Shown: positions 60,597 through 64,000 of the stretch, in pieces
Position numbering within the stretch: the first letter of the stretch is position 1
Layout: every line of letters starts with the position of its first letter
Source of the DNA: Thiohalocapsa sp. ML1
GTDB lineage: Bacteria > Pseudomonadota > Gammaproteobacteria > Chromatiales > Chromatiaceae
NCBI RefSeq assembly: GCF_001469165.1
Contig: NZ_JABX01000033.1
Coordinates: 1 to 64,000, forward strand
Length of the DNA stretch: 64,000 bases
Reading direction: 5' to 3'
Notes under the pieces: generated by a model
Database searches by the model: none
Told to the model about the DNA's origin: nothing
The model's input: only the letters and a program-made list of their open reading frames with translations
Translations under genes and position numbers: made by a program

Positions 60597-61595
60597 ATGG
60601 AACCGACGACACCCTGGCGCGCACAGGCCGACGCACTGGTACAGGCGGCCACGCTGGCGCCGTCGAGCCACAATACCCAGCCGTGGCGTTTTTGCGTCAC
60701 GCCGACGGCCGTTGCGCTCTACGCGGATCGGACCCGCGCGCTGCCCAGCAACGACCCCGCCGATCGCGAGCTGACCATCAGTTGCGGCGCCGCGCTGCTG
60801 AACCTGCGCGTCGCCGCCGCCCGCGCCGGCATGGGCAGCCGCATCACGCTATGCCCGACGGCGGCGGAGCCGGACCTGCTGGCGCGGCTGTCGGTGGCCG
60901 AGCGCGAGCCTGCCGACCCCGCGCTGGCGGCGCTGGCCGACGCGCTGCCGGCCCGGCACACGCACCGCGCGGCCATGGCGGAGCGCCACGTCGAGAGACC
61001 GCTCATCCACCGGCTCGCCGAGGCCGCGGCGGCGGAGCACGTCCGGCTGGAGCCCCTGCTCAACGATGAGCAACGCGCCGCCGCGGCACGGCTCGTGGTG
61101 CGGGGCGACCGCGCGCAGTGGTCCGACCCACTCTGGCGGCGAGAGCTCGCCGCCTGGATGCGGCCGCGCCAAGCCGGCGACGGCCTCACGGTGCCCCGCC
61201 TAGCGGCGCCCATCATCCGGCTCGTGATCCGGCGCCTGGACCTCGGCCAGCGCGTCGCGGCGGAGAACCGGCGCCTGGTGGAGACCGCGCCGCTCCTGGC
61301 GCTGCTCAGCACCGGCGGCGACGGCGTGACGGACTGGCTCGCCGCGGGTCAGGGCCTACAACGGCTGCTGCTCACGGCCTGCCGGGCAGGGCTAAAAGCG
61401 TCCTACCTGAACCAGCCGGTCCAGGTGCCGCGACTGCGCACGGAGCTGAGGCACCTGTTCGGCGTCGGTGCACCGCAACTGTTGCTGCGGCTGGGCTATC
61501 CGTCGGCGGGCAGCGGCGCCAAGGCGGCGCCCCGGCGCGGCGTGGCCGCGGTGACGGCGCCCGATACCGCTGCATGCCGTGGCGCGGTTGCATAG
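60597..61595 (+). CDS. Acg-family nitroreductase-like flavoprotein
   Basis: 332 residues. LAPSSHNTQPWRFCVTPTAV near the N-terminus is the nitroreductase FMN-contact motif; DRTRALPSNDPADRELTISC and a second half-domain with STGGDGVTDWLAAGQGLQRL are typical of the tandem-domain Acg family (Mycobacterium Rv2032-like). Acg proteins are proposed flavin-sequestering or redox stress proteins. Monocistronic; the ~35-residue C-terminal tail is non-conserved. Confidence 0.88.
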   Translation: MEPTTPWRAQADALVQAATLAPSSHNTQPWRFCVTPTAVALYADRTRALPSNDPADRELTISCGAALLNLRVAAARAGMGSRITLCPTAAEPDLLARLSVAEREPADPALAALADALPARHTHRAAMAERHVERPLIHRLAEAAAAEHVRLEPLLNDEQRAAAARLVVRGDRAQWSDPLWRRELAAWMRPRQAGDGLTVPRLAAPIIRLVIRRLDLGQRVAAENRRLVETAPLLALLSTGGDGVTDWLAAGQGLQRLLLTACRAGLKASYLNQPVQVPRLRTELRHLFGVGAPQLLLRLGYPSAGSGAKAAPRRGVAAVTAPDTAACRGAVA

Positions 61596-61655
61596 GCGCC
61601 CGGCGGCCGGCGGCCGCAGGGGACACACGCCCGGAGACCGGCGCGCACGGCCCCG

Positions 61656-61781
61656 TCAGCCGCCCGGCGTCTCCACGTCGAAGCCCACCACCCGGCGCTG
61701 CTCGCGGCTGAATTCGACGCCGATGAGGTGGATCGGCTGGCCGCTGCCGCGGTGGCGATCGGCATAGCCCTTGTCCTCGAA
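61656..61781 (-). pseudogene. Remnant of a DUF1703-type AAA-ATPase/nuclease C-terminus
   Basis: The minus strand reads EDKGYADRHRGSGQPIHLIG then VEFSREQRRVVGFDVETPGG before the stop at 61656. IEDKGYA...GxPIHLIGVEFSRExR is the end of PD-(D/E)XK/AAA proteins (DUF1703). A second copy of DKGYAEGAGW appears about 50 codons upstream, interrupted by GGGTTTCGCTGCGCTC repeat sequence. Rest of the gene absent. Confidence 0.55.
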
Positions 61782-61965
61782 GGCCGCAGGATGGGTAGAG
61801 CGCAGCGAAACCCATCCCGCCCCCTCGGCATAGCCCTTGTCCCCGAGTCTCCTGCTGCCGGTCGCGGCGACCGGGGAAAAGGGGTTGGCGGTTCTGTCTC
61901 GGAGGCGCGCGGGTGGGCGATGCCTCGATTCCGGCGACAGGATTACCACCACAACGCGCCCGGCG

Positions 61966-62162
61966 AAATTGCACGAAAGTTGTACGCGGCCGGTTGATTG
62001 CAGCCGAATCAATGGGTTACTGGTCAAATTTTTTTCCCGCGGGCTGCCCGTCATACCGACCCGGCCGCGCGCAGCCGGCGATGCGGCGTGGCGACAAAAG
62101 TATCTCTCGCAACTCGTTGATCGGCCGATCGATTTCCGCCGCGTACAACTTTCGTGCAATTT
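61966..62162. mobile_element. MITE-like element with perfect 25-bp inverted ends
   Basis: The left end (AAATTGCACGAAAGTTGTAC and five further bases, 61966-61990) is repeated exactly in reverse at 62138-62162. The 147 bases between have no open frame. Flanks (GGCG and ACTG) show no target duplication. Size (197 bp), perfect termini and no coding favour a non-autonomous transposable element or an excised IS scar. The rest of 61782-62301 holds no gene. Confidence 0.6.
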
Positions 62163-62301
62163 ACTGACCGGCACCGGGCTGGTAGAACCGCCGCTGGCGG
62201 CTCCTAGACCCCTGCGCCCTTTTCTCTTGACGGTTTCTTGCTGTGAACAAGGTCCACCCCATGGCGTTCACGTCGCCTCTGCAGCATCGCTTGCGCCTTA
62301 G

Positions 62302-63987
62302 ATGAAGCCACCCACCAACCCCGCCGCCCTGCTCGCCCGCGCCGAGCAACTGCGCACCGCCGGTCGGCTGCCGGAGGCCGAGGCCGCCTGCCGGCAGGTG
62401 CTCGCGACGCATCCGGACACGGCCGGCGCCTGGCAGACCCTGGCGCTGATCGCCCACCAGGTCGGCAAGGCCGAGCAGGCCGCGGAGCTGATGGCCAAGG
62501 CGGTCGCCGCCGCCCCGGCGCAGGCGAGCCTGCGGCGCAACCTCTGCGAGATGCTGCGCCGGCTCGGGCGCCTGCCCGAGGCCATTGTCGAGGGCCGCAC
62601 GGCCACCCGGCTGGCACCGGACGACGCGGTGGGCTGGTACAACTTAGGCATCGCGCTCGACGACGCCGGCGATCTGCCCGGCGCCCGCGACGCCTACGCG
62701 CGCGCCGTCGCGCTCGACCCGCGCCACAACCTGGCCTGGAACAACTACGGCAGCACGCTGAACCGCTCCGGCGAGGAGGACGCCGCGCTGGAGGCCTATC
62801 TCTGCGCCGCCGCCATCGACCCGGCCCACGCCGAGGCGCAGAACAATGCCGCGGCCATCCTCATCGACCGCGGCGAGCTGGATGAGGCCCGCCGGCGGCT
62901 GCGGCTTGCCATCGACGCCCGCCCGGACTTCCTGGAGGCGCACCAGAACCTCTCGACGCTGACCGAGTACAGCGCGGACGACCCGCACTACGGCTTTCTG
63001 GAGACCGAGCTGGTGCGCCGCAACGCGCTGACCGCGGAGCAGCGGCTGCGGCTCTTGTTCGCGCTGGGCAAAGCGCGCGACGACCTGGGCCTGCACCGGC
63101 TCGCGCTCATCGCCTGGCACGAGGCGAATCGGCTCAAGCGCGCGAGCATCCACTACGACGAGGCCCGCGCCGAGCGCCTGGTCGAGGCCCTGAGCGCGCC
63201 GTTTGCGGCGGGCGACTTCCCGCCGCCGCCGGACGACGCCGACCCGACCCCGGTGTTCATCGTCGGCATGCCCCGCTCCGGCACCACGCTCATCGAGCAG
63301 GTGCTGTGCAGCCACCCGGACGTACACGGGGCCGGCGAGCTGAAGGACTTCCACGCCGTGCTCGCGGCCCACCCCAAAGTCGGCCCGATGCCGGAGGCCG
63401 CGGACTGGCTGCCGCGACTCACCGACGCCGATTACGGCGAGATCGGCGCGGCCTATCTGCAACGGCTGCGCGGCCACCATGCCACGGCACTGCGGATCAC
63501 GGACAAGATGCCGGGCAACTGGCACTACCTGGGCCTCATCTGCCGCGCCCTGCCCGGGGCGCGCATCGTCCACAGCATGCGCGACCCCATGGACAGCTGC
63601 CTGTCCAACTACACCCGGCTGTTCAGCGACACCATGGAGTTCGCCTACGACTTGGGCGAGCTGGGCCGCTACTACAACCGCTACATCGGCGCCATGCGGC
63701 ACTGGCAGCGGGTGCTGCCGCCGGGGCGCGTGCTGCACCTGCCCTACGAATCCATGGTGGCGGACCTGCCCGCGCGCGCCCGGGCGCTGATCGCCCACAG
63801 CGGCCTGCCTTGGGACGACGCCTGCCTGCGCTTCTACGAGAACCGCCGCCCGGTGCGCACCGCCAGCGTCGCCCAGGTGCGCCGGCCCATCTATGCCGGC
63901 TCGGTGCAGCGCTCGCGCGCCTACGGCGACGAACTGAAGCACCTTCGCGACATCGTCGGCGACAGCTATCCGCACGGCTTGGCCTGA
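62302..63987 (+). CDS. TPR-repeat sulfotransferase
   Basis: 561 residues. Residues ~5-240 are TPR pairs (LPEAEAACRQVLATHPDTAG; GWYNLGIALDDAGDLPGARD; AWNNYGSTLNRSGEEDAALE). Residues ~315-545 are a sulfotransferase domain with the PAPS 5'-phosphosulfate loop VFIVGMPRSGTTLIEQVLCS and 3'-phosphate site HSMRDPMDSCLSNYTR. The family sulfates proteins, glycans or small molecules using PAPS; the TPRs may select the target. Common in several copies in Chromatiaceae and Magnetospirillum-like bacteria. Complete within the window. Confidence 0.9.
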   Translation: MKPPTNPAALLARAEQLRTAGRLPEAEAACRQVLATHPDTAGAWQTLALIAHQVGKAEQAAELMAKAVAAAPAQASLRRNLCEMLRRLGRLPEAIVEGRTATRLAPDDAVGWYNLGIALDDAGDLPGARDAYARAVALDPRHNLAWNNYGSTLNRSGEEDAALEAYLCAAAIDPAHAEAQNNAAAILIDRGELDEARRRLRLAIDARPDFLEAHQNLSTLTEYSADDPHYGFLETELVRRNALTAEQRLRLLFALGKARDDLGLHRLALIAWHEANRLKRASIHYDEARAERLVEALSAPFAAGDFPPPPDDADPTPVFIVGMPRSGTTLIEQVLCSHPDVHGAGELKDFHAVLAAHPKVGPMPEAADWLPRLTDADYGEIGAAYLQRLRGHHATALRITDKMPGNWHYLGLICRALPGARIVHSMRDPMDSCLSNYTRLFSDTMEFAYDLGELGRYYNRYIGAMRHWQRVLPPGRVLHLPYESMVADLPARARALIAHSGLPWDDACLRFYENRRPVRTASVAQVRRPIYAGSVQRSRAYGDELKHLRDIVGDSYPHGLA

Positions 63988-64000
63988 CGCGGGCGGACAG

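Noticed and set aside
61999-62025. FNR box near the MITE-like element (TTGAT...ATCAA)
   Set aside because: The two half-sites are separated by nine bases instead of four.

Overview
The window is a chromosomal segment of a GC-rich purple sulfur bacterium, most likely a member of the Chromatiaceae (Gammaproteobacteria). The evidence is a large bacteriochlorophyll a / reaction-centre gene cluster, peripheral antenna genes, FAD-type carotenoid genes that include a lycopene cyclase (CrtY) and a Rieske-containing aromatic-ring synthase (CrtU), and PEP-CTERM-type sorting tails. CrtY, CrtU, CrtC and two CrtD-like oxidoreductases together match the gene set known for okenone. Known okenone producers include Thiodictyon, Lamprocystis, Marichromatium and Thiohalocapsa; I cannot resolve the genus from this window.

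Layout. 1-4.2 kb: a PEP-CTERM tail, a transposase remnant, a Uma2 nuclease, a glycosyltransferase remnant, a heptamer repeat tract, a 2OG-Fe(II) oxygenase and an NRDE protein. 4.2-7.5 kb: secF, secD and yajC. 7.5-13.4 kb: an accessory island of decayed genes (broken vapBC, a frameshifted antitoxin beside an intact PIN toxin, a DUF29 gene, PEP/VPLPA-CTERM tails, an IS91-type remnant, palindromic repeats) that separates yajC from its usual partners tgt and queA (13.4-17.4 kb). A HAD hydrolase, msrA and a candidate small RNA lie between tgt and queA. 17.7-18.8 kb: tRNA-Leu(CAA), a small membrane protein and an NTF2-like protein.

18.9-35.1 kb, minus strand: the core photosynthesis cluster bchF-N-B-H-L-M, lhaA, puhA-B-C, a small ORF, puhE, hemN, bchJ. 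The genes are tightly packed with many ATGA or GTGA overlaps. hemN has its own FNR-type promoter. 35.4 kb, divergent: ppsR, encoding the redox-sensing repressor of photosynthesis genes. 36.9-44 kb: an accessory interval with a second Uma2, an MmeI-like restriction-methylation protein carrying a heptamer insertion, a 7TMR-GGDEF diguanylate cyclase, and several palindromic repeats. 44.3-48.9 kb: bchG and bchP (bacteriochlorophyll tail addition and reduction), a DUF2892 membrane protein and a pucC-family gene.

50-60 kb: two near-identical antenna operons (pucBA-1, pucBA-2) lie in direct orientation on either side of the divergent pair crtU/crtY. They are followed by an unrecognised tail-anchored protein, then two CrtD/CruO/CruS-type oxidoreductases and crtC. 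Exact TGT-N12-ACA sites (the PpsR/CrtJ recognition pattern) overlap both puc promoters and occur as an 8-bp-spaced tandem pair before the crt genes. An imperfect inverted version lies between bchF and ppsR. These sites tie antenna, carotenoid and bacteriochlorophyll expression to the ppsR gene in the same window. 60-64 kb: a small membrane protein, an Acg-type nitroreductase, a MITE-like element and a TPR-sulfotransferase.

A recurrent theme is short tandem repeats with 6-, 7- or 12-base units, often arranged as inverted pairs that would form long hairpins, between genes and sometimes within coding sequence.
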